A DNA stretch of 64,000 nt from Akebia trifoliata. Its lineage: Eukaryota; Streptophyta; Magnoliopsida; Ranunculales; Lardizabalaceae. The stretch is from NCBI GenBank assembly GCA_017979445.1, contig CM030704.1, positions 14,305,658-14,369,657 of the forward strand, written 5' to 3'. Positions 10,425-20,790 of the stretch are shown piece after piece. The notes below the pieces were generated by a model. It saw only the letters and a list, made by a program, of their open reading frames with translations, had not been told where the DNA came from and searched no databases. Positions within the stretch are counted from its first letter, which is position 1, and each line of letters starts with the position of its first letter. The translations under genes and the position numbers were made by a program.

Positions 10425-10830
10425 TAATCATGCTACATACCTTACCATTAACATGGAAGCGAGTGTGAAAGATATTGTCACGATGTACCTCATCATCTTC
10501 CTTGGCTTGAGTACTAAGAGCTCTCCTTGCAACCAAGAGCTCGCCATCCACCGGATACTCAAGGTCACTTGCATCTTCCAAAGGTGGCATGGACTCATCA
10601 TCAGATTCATCCTCGGATTCGATACCACCATCATCCTTCAAAACCATTACTTTTTTGTTCGGACATTGAGATGCAATATGACCTGTTCCCAAACACTTAA
10701 AACACTTAATATCACGATTTCTAGAAGGTTGAGAATCTGACTTACCTTGATTTAATGTGCCTCCAGCCTTATGATCTTTGGAAGGTTTGGCCTTGGCCTT
10801 GTAACTAGGCTAATCATCCCTCTGTCTCCA
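10402..10830 (-). pseudogene. CRM-A gag nucleocapsid (CCHC zinc knuckle) and acidic spacer
   Basis: The minus strand reads CFKCLGTGHIASQCPNKK (about 10655-10707), a perfect CX2CX4HX4C zinc knuckle of retroviral nucleocapsid type. An acidic stretch (ESEDESDDESMPPLED) then leads into protease. It lies in the same frame as the N-terminal gag ORF. Upstream, around 10760-10900, is a basic, serine-rich stretch (WVGQNSGSSSSWKSNW). Confidence 0.85.
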
Positions 10831-11784
10831 ATTTGATTTCCATGATGATGAAGAACCCGAATTCTGCCCAACCCATGTGGAACCCTTCCTTTTCAACTGT
10901 TGCTCCACCTTAATGGCCATGTGCACCATATCAGTCAATTCAACATAATATTTGCAACTCCATTATATTTGCAATGTCTCGGTGTAGTCCATTTAAGAAC
11001 CTAGCCATAGTAGCCTCTTGATCCTCCTCTACATCAGCTCGAATCATGGCTATCTCTATCTCCTTGTAGTAGTCGTCAACACACTTAGACCTTTGAGTAA
11101 GCATTTGCATTGAAACAAACCCCTATAATAGTGACTGGGAATGAAACGCCTCCTCATGACAGTTTTCATCTCCTCCCATGTCTCAATAGGTCTTTCTCCA
11201 TTCCGTTTCCTACTCACAATCAGTTGATCCTACCAAACAATAGCATAATCAATGAATTCTATGGCTGCCAATTTCACTTTCTTCAATTCAGAATATGCAT
11301 GGTAATCAAACACCAATTCTATTCTTTTCTCCCACTCCAAATAAGCTTTAGGATCAGTTTTACCTTGGAAAGATGGGATCTTCACCTTGATGCTACCCAA
11401 ATTATTGTCAACCCTCTTTCCATACCTATCTCCTCTATTCCCATACCTATCTTCTCTATTCCCATGCCTAACTCTTCTACCTCCCATTCCATGCCTAAAT
11501 CTGCCCGCACCCGCATTAGACATGCGATCATCCTCCTCTAGGTCATTCTCATAATCATCTTCATAGTCATTCCTAGGTGGATTCCTTTCTATTCGTTCCA
11601 CATTAAGAGCCCTGAATGGGCGCTCCCTTTGTGAACTAGACTCCACTTTGTCTAACCTGTCATTTACCTCGCCAAACTGAATCTCCATCCGCGCCATGTG
11701 TTGTTGCATGGCTTTATACAAAACATCGAGATCTACTATTTTTGGTGCGTAGTTGGGCAAGTCCTTGCTGGTATCGTGGGACAT
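10831..11784 (-). pseudogene. CRM-A gag capsid
   Basis: The first ATG of the element is at 11784, 180 bases inside the primer site. The N-terminus MSHDTSKDLPNYAPK is followed by a predicted helix (VLYKAMQQHMARMEIQF), an acidic stretch, an RYGNRGDRYGKR repeat and the conserved capsid entry LGSIKVKIPSFQGKTDPKAYLEWEKR...LVFDYHAYSELKKVKLAA. The open frame runs to 11230. Capsid homology (ERPIETWEEMKTVMRRRFIP) continues with stops to about 10900. This is the CRM type of gag. Start choice: first ATG after the PBS and conserved spacing. Confidence 0.83.
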
Positions 11785-11950
11785 ATTTTTTATTTTTATT
11801 TAAAAAAAACACGAAATCAAGAAGGGGAATAACAGTAGTTGATATAAATTCAATTACATGACTTTTCAATATATTTTTCTTTGATCAAACGAATTCAAAG
11901 AAGAAGAAGAAGAATAAGGATTGATTAAACCTAATTTTTTTAGAAGCCTA

Positions 11951-11963
11951 AGATCTAATACCA
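11951..11963 (-). promoter_or_regulatory. CRM-A primer-binding site (tRNA-Met)
   Basis: On the minus strand the sequence two bases after the 5' LTR is TGGTATTAGATCT. It is close to TGGTATCAGAGC, the complement of the initiator tRNA-Met 3' end used by most Ty3/gypsy elements. It fixes the inner edge of the 5' LTR at 11966. Confidence 0.87.
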
Positions 11964-11965
11964 AC

Positions 11966-12756
11966 TGATATGAACCTCACCAAGAGTAGTGAGACCCGAA
12001 ACCAATATATGATATTGAAGGATCATTCTATAAATTCAAGTTTGTAAGCAATAAAGATATAGGACTGTGACCCGTCATCTATAATGAGATAAGAACCAAC
12101 GATATCAAGAAAATTGGAAGACGCCACACTCAAGAAGAGAAGAAGGTGAGTGAGAAGTCAGAATTCAGAACCAAAGAGTTATGCTCTCCATTTTTATTCA
12201 ATTTGAAAACTTCCCTTCATTACATCCTTTTGTCCTTTTATAAACTAAAGCCCTAATAGAAAAGAGAAGCTACAGGCCTATCTCAAGAAAGGAAACAAGA
12301 TATTGGCAAATAAGTGCCTTACAATCAGATAGCTAAATTGGGCAATATGTGCCTTACAACGGACAAAAAATAAAACTAAAACAAGCAACTAATTGATTTA
12401 CTTCCTATTTGGAAGGCTAACATTTGGAAGTAAATCAGCCTCATAATTGAGAAACAAATCAACGATTATTTAAAATTAAAAAGGAAACAACTGAAATTGG
12501 ATGTCTTCCATACAATCAAACTTGTGCCACACACGCCCAAGCTTTCTCTTAGTCGGCCCATTCAATTGCTTTGATGGCATTAATTAAGCCTTGGTCTTCA
12601 TGTGGGCTCATCTTGGACTTCAACATTTTAGAATCAGCCCAAGTGTCTTGAATCAGTCTAGTGAGTGCTTCTTTGAATCTTTTAGTTCTTGCCCTTGTTA
12701 TTAGCCCAACTGGAACATGCAATGGATCCATTGGTATAGCTCCCTTATTCTCATTA
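11966..12756 (-). repeat. CRM-A 5' LTR
   Basis: A 791-bp LTR matching 5617-6409. Because the LTR contains the end of pol, an open frame at 12549-12845 repeats that end (ARTKRFKEALTRLI ... NAIKAIEWAD). It is a shadow copy, not a gene. The outer flank is GATTG (12757-12761). The terminal dinucleotide has changed to TTA from the TCA seen in the other LTR. Confidence 0.93.
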
Positions 12757-12761
12757 GATTG

Positions 12762-13112
12762 GACCCCAAGTCCTTCTCCTTGTAGTGGGAACGAGATAAG
12801 CCAAGTACTTATCACTGTTCCCCAACTCACACCCAACACCATCAAGACCTATATCCATTATGCCATTCTTTTTTTATATTTTCACTAACTTTCTATGAGC
12901 TAAATTGGAGTTTGAATCTGAATAAAATCACCATTTTGTTTCCCCAAACATATGGTTTAAGTTTAGCTCATAGAAAATTGGCAAAAATGGAGGTAGGTCA
13001 TAATGGTGGTAGGTAGTGAGCTGTGAGATAGTGATGAGTTCTTGGTTGATCTTGTCCCCACTAGAAAGAGAAGGACTTGGGGTCCATTGTTGTAATGTAG
13101 AGAGGTGATCGA
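12762..13112. repeat. Fold-back element, hairpin core
   Basis: The left half, starting GACCCCAAGTCCTTCTC, and the right half, ending GAAGGACTTGGGGTCC (about 13070-13085), are inverted copies across a short loop near 12911-12955. Matches continue through TTTCTATGAGCTAAA near the centre. The inverted match goes on outward: to the right into GAGGTGATCGATTTT (13097-13112), to the left across the CRM element into CTGATCACCTC at 5590-5600. It is a large hairpin of MITE or fold-back type. No transposase is encoded. Confidence 0.8.
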
Positions 13113-14159
13113 TTTTACTATGCTAGGGATTCTCGTGATTACCATAATGTATGGTATGCTATTAAATCTCGGTGTAGCACCTACGTTCGGCCTTTACTTC
13201 TAACCATCTGGTTTCTTTTTATAGCTGCGCCCCCTTAGTGCGAGGGTTGAAGAAAGGTATAAAATGCCCCTATCAAGATAAAGTGGTCAACGCATGCTAA
13301 TTCAGCAGGTTCGAGACCATCATACAAGGGGATCAAGAAAATAAAACAAGAAGCGCCCCGGGCGACTGACAAGTGAAGAAGTCCCGTTTTGGCATGAATC
13401 GATTCCCAGCAGGGGCAATCATCCGAACAACTCCAGATTCTATTGATTCGGACCAGCTGATCTGTTTCATACGAAAATGAAAATCTTCATAAATGGGATA
13501 GTTCATCAAGCCACTAATATCTCGGGAGTTTGCTCTCCGATGAAACCCCTTCCGCTTGCTAAGCTCAAGAAAGACGCTTCCCAACTCAACCCACTCTACT
13601 CTTAAAAAATAGCTCAAACTTTCTCTTTTAAAATAATGTCCGAGAACTTTTCTTAAGTCAACTATTGGATATTCAGCAGCTACATCCTTAGAATGGAGTT
13701 CCGGATAACAAACTATGAAGTGCTTCTAAACCGCAACCTAGGGATGGAAAGAAACAACACCTTCTGATCAATGAAAGATCCTTTGAATATTGAGTGAGAC
13801 TCTATTTCTTATTAATTAATATAATAAATATAATAAACCCCGTCCGGAATAGAAGAGGGGAGCTATCCTCAAAGAAGAGAGTTGGAGGTTCCTTAAAATG
13901 GGTTGGTTTGGTTCCATTCAGAATGGGTTTTGCTGGTTATTTCTAGTTGGTCATGGAAATGCCGCGGGGGGGTATGGCGACACGAGTGCCAGGGAGTAGA
14001 AGAGCAGCGAAAGTAGTACTACAATAGACGTAGTGGCTGTACCAGCTTAATTGATAGTAATCTTTTATTGCATGATCCCGTTCCCCTTGGGGAGTCTCAA
14101 AGAATTGTATATTGAATATTCACCTTTATAGGAGTGCTGCACGATGACGAGGAGGCAGC
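13113..14159. other. Mitochondrial-like insertion (possible NUMT)
   Basis: About 1.05 kb whose base composition and short blocks (GCGCCCCGGGCGACTGAC, CCGCGGGGGGGTATGGCG) differ from everything around it and look like plant mitochondrial DNA. It lies exactly between the two parts of the right arm of the fold-back repeat, so it was inserted there. A 94-residue frame (13333-13617, minus; motif RMIAPAGNRFMPKRDFF) and a short hydrophobic frame (13118-13200, plus) are present. I cannot match either to a named gene. Nuclear copies of organelle DNA are common in plants. The source is inferred from style, not from an alignment. Confidence 0.5.
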
Positions 14160-14292
14160 ATAAAGTCCTAAATTCAAAATTAAAACGAAAATAACATCTC
14201 AATCAGATCCAAAACAAGATTTCAGATCTGATTGGGAAATTTGTTGAAATTGGGAAATCTAGTTCTGTGATTAAAAATCAAAATCAACAATT
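14160..14292 (-). repeat. Fold-back element, outer right arm
   Basis: The reverse complement of this stretch matches 5435-5570, including AATTTCAACAAAT, GATCTGAAATCTTG and GATTGAGATGTTATTTT. It is separated from the core of the right arm by the mitochondrial-like insertion. Similarity ends near the TTGTTGATTTTGAT block (about 14277-14292). Confidence 0.72.
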
Positions 14293-15401
14293 AAGCCTAA
14301 AATCTGGCGATTAAGAAATTCATTTTTATTGAAGAATAAATAAACTAAATCCACGATAAAAACTTGATCCAAAAATAAATAAGAGTCAAAATCTAAGAGA
14401 AAACTTAGTGAATGTAGCATAAATTTGATCTTATTCATATCTACTTGCACGAATTCTGCAAATCTGAACAAATTTCTTACTACAATCTTACAATAATTTG
14501 GGAGAAGTTTTCCTAATATCTCTTTCTCTCTTTAGACTTTTTTGGGACCCTAAAGATGAGATCTAAAATCTTCTTGAAACTATCTATCTTTTCAAGATCC
14601 CCCCAAAACAAGTCTCCTTATGGAACTAAGGATGGATAATCTAAGAGATCAAAGGGAATGAAGAAAGTCCAAAAGTCTTTTAAATCTAAATTTCTCCCTC
14701 TATTCATAGAATTATAGATGGAAGAAAATTACAAAGTGACCACAACCCGAATTGATTGACCGAATTTATTTCAATGAACCAAACTAGACTTCAGATCGCT
14801 AGTTCAACATAGCAATTTGAAGTTAATATCTACTCTGGCCGTTATATGGATAGTGACCAGAAATTACTATAAACACAATAATCACTATCTTGTGATTTTG
14901 CTTTCTTTGACTTGTGAGTCTTCATTTCTTCTAACACTCGTTTTACTTCTTTGATTATCTTGATTTTTGACTCTACCATCTTCAAAACTGTCAAATTGTC
15001 ACACTTTTGGACTCATAAAGTTCCGAGGAACTGCATTGATGGTTGATTCTCCATTAGAATACTTGTTTCAAGACTTTAACTATGAATGGGCCCATCATGA
15101 TGAATAACATCCGTACCTATCATATTAAGGCATCATTTCCTAGAAACTTCAGATGTAGTTATTCGGTGTAGGAATAGGGTTATGACATTAGGTTTTGAGG
15201 AAATGAAAGTCAAGTTGAACATCTTCCATAATAGTTTCCATAGTATTGGTGTGGGTGATTTAGAGGAAGTAAACATGATCGATATTTCAGTTAGTTGTAC
15301 GTGTCATGATTTAAGTTTGTCTAATCATTTGAAGAGATGCTTGGCCCACTTTGGCCATGAGTTTGATTGTGATGAGTCACTTGCGAGGTTAATACTGTCA
15401 C
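14293..15401. other. No recognisable feature
   Basis: An AT-rich stretch without a convincing gene. A 79-codon plus-strand frame (15182-15421; contains CLAHFGHEFDCDESLARL) has no family I recognise and ends inside the neighbouring LTR fragment. It may be another retroelement remnant. Confidence 0.3.
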
Positions 15402-15522
15402 GTCCCGAAATTCCAACATGAATCCCGATGATTCATTAGTTAGAATATCAAAGAATGAGGTTACACACATATAACCTGATAGAACAAATATAGATTAACA
15501 TACTTATGAAATGAAATGTAGA
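15402..15522 (-). mobile_element. 121-bp end of a family-C LTR
   Basis: It starts TGTCACGTCCCGAAATTCC and matches the end (reverse complement) of the family-C LTR at 25176 onward and the plus-strand LTR end at 59090-59140. It directly abuts Tat protease sequence, whose reading it interrupts. Confidence 0.65.
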
Positions 15523-15675
15523 TCCATTATCTAGCAATACGCGAGCAACGATCATACCTTTGCACATCACTACGATATGTAGTGGTTTTATGTGACCACA
15601 ACCATCTGGAGTGAATTCTTCCTCCGTGAATGTGATGAAATTCGGTGATGTGATCATTCCAACCATCTTACCCAA
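15523..15675 (-). pseudogene. Tat/Ogre-type aspartic protease fragment
   Basis: The minus-strand frame reads ITFTEEEFTPDGCGHIKPL, then VVMCKGMIVARVLLDNGST, the protease active site (D-N-G-S) in a Tat/Ogre context. It is cut right after the active site by the LTR fragment at 15522, so the rest of protease and all of RT are missing on this side. It continues the gag remnants at 16.8-18.2 kb. Confidence 0.75.
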
Positions 15676-16799
15676 CTACTCAGGTGAAGTGGCTTCTGTT
15701 ATGTGTGACACGTTTAGAACTTTGAATAGTGCATCTTTGTACTTCTCTGAGCTTTGTAGCAACCCTAGTATCGATACCTAGGTTGGTACTTTGTTCAATT
15801 TCTCTATAAGACTGTATTCACTTTTCTTAATTAGCTTAATGAAACCTACTACTTCCTTGTCTTATACTTTCTGCCTATGTGCTTTACTCTTCTGTGATGA
15901 TTACCTTTCTCTTTGTTATTTTTCTCTATCATGATTTTTATTACTTCTACCTCAGCTATTTTTATTTTACTATGTCATTTTCTCTAACTATTGCTTTTAT
16001 ACGGACTGCTACCAACTCTCTATCGACTATAACCATCTATTCTGACTGCTTCATTTGCTCTGTATCAACAACTAATCCTTTGTTGGTTGTTTTTTTTGTA
16101 CTCTTAGTTTGTTCATTTTACACCTCTTTGCTGCTCTAACCAACCTCTATCACTATTTGCTTCCTTTTTTCTTTTCCAGTTTTCTTCTTGTTGTCTTTTC
16201 ATTTTCTAGTTGCCCTCTTCTCGGTCCTTCTCACTATTCGTCATGCCCTAGTAATGAGGTCTACATCCTTGGGCTCCTCTAGTTTCTCGACTTTTCCTTC
16301 TTCTTTTAGGGATACTAAACTCATTTCATAACTTCAAGGTACATCCTTGTTGGATACATAAGGAAAGAGTTTGGGAGTTTTGAAAGTGAATTGGGGAAGT
16401 TCTGGTTCAACATGAAGGATGAGAGGTGGTGGTTGTGTAATGGGCAAGGACGAAATGGGTGTACGAATGATGAGTGATGTTGGATGGAGTGATAGGATTT
16501 GAGGATAAAATGAGAGGTGGTGGGTTTGGAGAGGATGGTAAGGGATTTAGGATGAGGCCTCCAGACTAGGTAGTGATGCGAATGGGAGTGTTATTTTGAC
16601 TTTGAGGGTAGATGGTGTTGACTGATGTGTTGAGGGTGTTGGGTTTGAGGTAAACTTTGATCATTGCCCCTAAAGGAATGATCAATTGTGAGAGATTAAA
16701 ATCTAACTCTTCATTGGAGATTGTGTTTACTACATTTGCAGGCCGTACACCATTTTCGTTACCATTATGAGTTGGAAGGAGATTTTGATTGATATTTTA
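15676..16799 (-). pseudogene. Tat/Ogre gag-protease spacer, degenerate
   Basis: The plus strand is pyrimidine-rich (long TTC/CTT runs, 15800-16320). On the minus strand it is therefore purine-rich and would encode the K/E-rich spacer that Tat/Ogre elements have between gag and protease. Many stops are present. The plus-strand frame at 15879-16139 is a shadow of this composition. Confidence 0.45.
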
Positions 16800-18480
16800 T
16801 TACATTGGTGCGGGAACCATAACTATAAGCTTTCTATCTATGATGGTCTGAACGACATTTCTTAATTGCCAGCACAACTTTGTTGGATGACCGGGAGCTC
16901 CCATATGGAACTCATAGTTGGTGGTGGAGTCGTACCCAAATGTGTTATCAGCTTCTGGATGTGGCTGTCTCAATGTAACATAACCTCCCTTGATGAGGGT
17001 AGGCAAAAGCTCCGACAATTTCATTGATAATCGAGTGAACTCTTTTCTTCTCTGTTACTGGTTATTGTTGTACTAGTTGTTATTGTAGGGTTGACGGTAC
17101 TGTTGCTATTGTGGTTGTGCTTGAAACTGAAACTATTGTTGATTGTTGTATGGCCTTGCTTGGGGTTGCTATGCTTTATAAGGACGGTTTGGTGGCATTT
17201 GAAAAGTCACAAGTGTTTTTGGTGCTACAATTGGGAAATGAACTGGTACTTAAGCTAGTTGCACATAGTTAACTTGCCCTACCTCATTCTTTTTTGTCGT
17301 AGCTACTGATTTATTTTGTACTCCACTACTGGATGAAGCACTTTGTTGTGGAGCTATCTAATTTATAATCATCCCCGACTTCAAACGATCTTTTATCTTA
17401 TTAGTAATATGAACCAATGAGGAAAAACTGGACGTGGTATTCTCTATGAGATGAGTATAGTAGTACTGCCTAGTATTGAGATGAATGTTGTGTTCATCTC
17501 GATTTTTGTCATGGGAAACTTCATTTGCGAAGCAGACTCCATCACCGAGGATACTCTCGAATGGTCTCTTTGGGTTTCCTTGTCATCCTGTCTACCTCCT
17601 CCCTGTCCAATGCCACATCTATATTAAATCTGTAATTTCCCATGAAGATGGTGGCCAAGTCTCTCCAACACTGAATTTTATTATGGTCTAATTGAGTGAA
17701 CCATTTTTGTGGTAGCTAGTTAAGCTGCTCTAAAATATTTTCACTCGGAGCTTATCATTTCTTTCAAATTGGCACATAGCACCACAATACAATATCAGGT
17801 GGGTGAATAGGTAGCCAATGCCGTTGTATTTCTCGAACTTTAGACACTTAAAGTCCGTCGGTGGTAGGAAATCCGGACAAAACATAGATCATCAAACCCA
17901 AAAATATCTTGGGAATTTGCCCCTTTTAGTTGGTTTAACTCTTCCATAGTCGCATCCATGCGACTTGACAACTTGTTCTCAGTGTAATTCCTCTCAGCAT
18001 CCTTACCCAGTTTAACTCTCCCTCATGTGCTATCTTGGCATATTGTGAAGGTGGACATTGAGAAAAGATGAGGAAAGGAATGTTCGTGGTTTGGGCTGGT
18101 ATCGATGCTGGTGTTGGAACATTGTTCTGAACTGGTACCAACTTGGGATGAAGAGTTGGTGCCATTGGAGGAGGTACCATTGGCCACTATGGGTATTTGC
18201 TAACTATACTGTTCTGAACCATTTGCATGATTCTGAATAGCTTGAGCATAATTTGAATCAGTGCTGATAACATGTTCCCAATTAATGCTACTTGATCATT
18301 CAATTTCTTAAACGCTTCTTCACTAAATGGATGGTTTCCAATCAAATTGTTTGTAACAAATGGGTTTCTTGTAACTAGGGGCTCAGTTCTATCTGTTGGC
18401 TCTATGATAGCAGTCTTAGACTTGAGATGGTACCGAATTTGTGTTGTAGCCTATCTTCTCAATCCTCTCCTCTTTAAACA
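16800..18480 (-). pseudogene. Tat/Ogre-type gag, degenerate
   Basis: On the minus strand, 17380-17720 gives a capsid block, WFTQLDHNKIQCWRDL...GNYRFNIDVALDREEVDRM followed by KPKETIREY, in the order usual for Ogre/Tat gag. Further on, 17024-16800 gives YEFHMGAPGHPTKLCWQLRNVVQTII, the modified zinc-finger-like motif (H-x-GAPGH-x4-CW) of this lineage. Upstream, 18180-17935 is a proline-rich N-terminal part. Stops and frameshifts break it throughout. Strand and order agree with the protease at 15.6 kb, so these are one element. Confidence 0.75.
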
Positions 18481-18759
18481 CCTAATCTTTGCACCCTTAG
18501 TATAGAAGATCACTCTGAAGCGTAGGTACCTTGGTAAACAAAAAAACAAAAGATCTATTTTTAGTTCTAGGAAAACAATGACTTTATTATAATTTTTTTT
18601 TTGTTTAGTTTTAGGTCAATAAAAAGACTCTCTCATGGTAAGGTTAAAAGAGACCTTGAAAACTTTAAGAAGACAGATGATCTAGTTGTAACCCTTTATT
18701 ACTTCTCTATTTTTTTGACACTTAAAGGAATGTAAAAGAAATGAATGCTAAGCTGGGCT
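18481..18759. other. Unassigned spacer before the tandem array
   Basis: No gene is visible. A single weak copy of the neighbouring repeat motif (AAAAGAGACCTTGAAAACTT) occurs near 18645-18665, so the array may once have extended this far. Confidence 0.3.
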
Positions 18760-19400
18760 TTAAAAGGTCCAAAGGTCTTTGAGAGACCCGAGCTATTGAA
18801 AGGAAATACAACTAATTTGACCTTTAAGATGTTCAAAGATTTTTTAGAGACCTGAACTACGAAAGGAAATGCAATTAATTTGATCTTTAAGAGGTCCAAA
18901 GTTTTTGAGAGTCCTGAACTACGAAGGGAATGCGACTAATTTGACATTTCAGAGTCCAAAGGTCTCTCAGAGACCTAAACTACATAAGGAAATGTGACTA
19001 ATTTGACCTTTAAGAGGTCCAAAGGTCTTTGAGAGACCAACTACAGAAAGAAATGAAGTTAATTTGACATTCAAGAGGTCCAAAGGTCTTTAAGAAACCC
19101 AAACTACAACTAATTTGACCTTTAAGAGGTCCAAAAGCCTTTGAGAAACTTGAACTACGAAAAGAAATATGACTAATTTGACCTTTAAGAGGTCCAAAAG
19201 TCTTTGAGAGACCCGAACTACAAAAAAAAAGCGAGATTGTAAATTTGAGCTATAGAAATGAAGGCAGGTCCCTACCTAGACCTTTTAACATTAAAGCTTG
19301 ATCTAAGTTGACCCTTTAAGAGGTCCAAAGATCTTAAAGAGATCCAATCTACGATCTTAAGTGACCTTTAAGAGGTCCAAAGGTCTTTGAGAGACTCTTC
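18760..19400. repeat. Degenerate tandem repeat, about 62-bp unit
   Basis: At least eight copies follow head to tail from 18764 to about 19240, with two more looser copies to 19400. The consensus features are AGGTCCAAAGGTCTTTGAGA, then GACCTGAACTACGAAAGGA, then AATTTGACCTTTAAG. Copies start near 18764, 18826, 18890, 18952, 19014, 19075, 19125 and 19187. Each unit contains the small hairpin GGTCT-TTGAG-AGACC. Copies differ by substitutions and short deletions (one is about 50 bp). No coding function is visible. Confidence 0.85.
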
Positions 19401-19530
19401 TATAAAAATGACTCGAATGTAGGAGACATAAAAGGAAATGGTCCTGTGTATGGGTGTTTTATGCCCGGACCTTTGAGTTGAGTACATCAACTACATGAGG
19501 TAAAACTCGAAAGACCTTAAAGAAAGTTCA

Positions 19531-20100
19531 TTGTATAGGGTTGCTTTGCCTTTGAACCTTGGAAATGGGTACTTTGGAAATGGGTCACTTTGGTGTCCTA
19601 AAACTTTAGATATATTACATGAACATTTTTATTGGCCTCATATGAAGCATGATGTGCAATCTATTTGTGACAAGTATATTACATGTAGGCAAGCAAAGTC
19701 TAAAGTTAGATCGCATGGCTTGTATACCCCTTTGCGTGTGCCTAATTAGCCTTGGATTGATATATCTATGATTTTGTTTTAGGATTACCAAGGACTCAAA
19801 ATGGTAAGGATAGTATATTTGTTGTTGTTGATAGGTTTAGTAAAATGACCCATTTTATTGTATGTTCTAAAACCAATGACGCAACACATATTGCTGATTT
19901 GTTATTTAAGGAAGTAGTGTGATTGCATGGGTTGCCTAAGTCAATTGTTAGTGATAGAGATGTTAAGTTCCTAAGTTATTTTGGCGTATTTTATGGAATA
20001 AATTAGGAACTAAATTTCTATTTTCTACTGTTGCGCATCCTCAAAACGGATAGTCAAACTGAAGTTTAATAGAACACTTACTACTTTGCTGCGTGCTGTC
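19531..20100 (+). pseudogene. CRM-B integrase zinc domain and core, truncated
   Basis: Plus-strand reading gives MGHFG..KTLDILHEHFYWPHMKHDV, then ICDKYITCRQAK. The first cysteine of the usual C-x2-C pair appears as tyrosine here. The core follows with [26 protein letters not shown] and a region around TVAHPQNG. Stops (after RVPN near 19746 and in the core) and frameshifts break it. Homology begins near 19565 with nothing of RT or RNase H before it, so the copy is 5'-truncated. Confidence 0.83.
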
Positions 20101-20790
20101 ATTCAAAAAAACTTTAAATAGTGGGAGCAGTGTTTGCCACATAGTGAATTTGCATATAATAGGACTGTTCATTCTACTACTTCATTTTCTCTTTTTGAAA
20201 TTGTTTATGATTTTAATCCTTTAACACCTGTAGATATTTTACTTTTGCCTACTAATGGTATGCTAATCTTGATGGTAAGAAAAAGGCAAATTTTGTGAAA
20301 GATTTACACACTAGAGTTCAGGGCAACATTGACAGGAAGAATGAGCAATGTGCTAAGCAAATCAATAAGGGGCGTTTGAAAATTGTCTTCCAACCCGGAG
20401 AATGGATTTGGCTGCATTTCTGTAAGGAGAGGTTTCCTACACAAAGGAAATCAAAATTACAGCCTAGAGGAGATGGCTCATTTCAAGTCTTGGAGCGAAT
20501 CAATAACAACACCTATAAATTAGATTTTCTAAACGACTATGATAATGTTAGTGCAACTTTTAATATTGCTGATTTATCTTTATTTGATGTAGGTGATTCG
20601 AGGATGAATCTTTTCGAAGAATGGGGGAATAATGAAGATCAAGTTGCTGACCACATAACTCAAGTTGATGTTCCCAAGTCATCTCAAGAACTATTGCAAT
20701 GAATTGGCGGTCTAATAACTAGGGCAAGGACAAAGAGGATGAAAGAGGCATTACAAGGTTTGATCATGGAAGTACAATACAAAGAGGTTG
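20100..20790 (+). pseudogene. CRM-B integrase C-terminal region and tail
   Basis: Plus-strand reading gives [23 protein letters not shown], then an open frame (20295-20702) with NIDRKNEQ, KIVFQPGEWIWLHF, QPRGDGSFQVLERINNNTYKLDF and DSRMNLFEEWGNNEDQ. After a stop at 20701 the sequence continues with the basic end ITRARTKRMKEALQGLI (about 20713-20765). The coding region crosses the start of the 3' LTR at 20630. It is the plus-strand counterpart of the fragment at 8.8-9.3 kb. Confidence 0.84.

Larger units (their letters stand above)
5617..12756 (-). mobile_element. Complete but defective CRM-type Ty3/gypsy retrotransposon (family A)
   Basis: The whole element is about 7.14 kb and reads on the minus strand: 5' LTR (11966-12756), tRNA-Met primer site, gag, protease, start of RT, a foreign CRM-B fragment, RT end plus RNase H, integrase, polypurine tract and 3' LTR (5617-6409). 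The target duplication GATTG flanks it exactly. The integrase tail is chromovirus-like and ends in a basic block, ARTKRFKEALNGLI, resembling the CR motif of plant centromeric CRM elements. The element cannot move on its own: most of RT is missing, the protease is frameshifted at its active site, and the integrase has a small deletion. It sits in the left arm of a fold-back repeat. Confidence 0.9.

Noticed and set aside
12549..12845. 98-codon frame resembling integrase end
   Set aside because: It is the copy of the pol end carried in the 5' LTR, not an independent gene.
13333..13617. 94-codon frame as a host gene
   Set aside because: It lies in mitochondrial-like DNA and matches no family I know; no nuclear gene structure surrounds it.
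15879..16139. Plus-strand frame with hydrophobic residues, membrane-protein-like
   Set aside because: It comes from a pyrimidine-rich stretch antisense to the K/E-rich Tat spacer.
18760..19400. CRISPR-like array
   Set aside because: Units are contiguous and degenerate with no unique spacers of constant length, and the context is a plant retroelement cluster.
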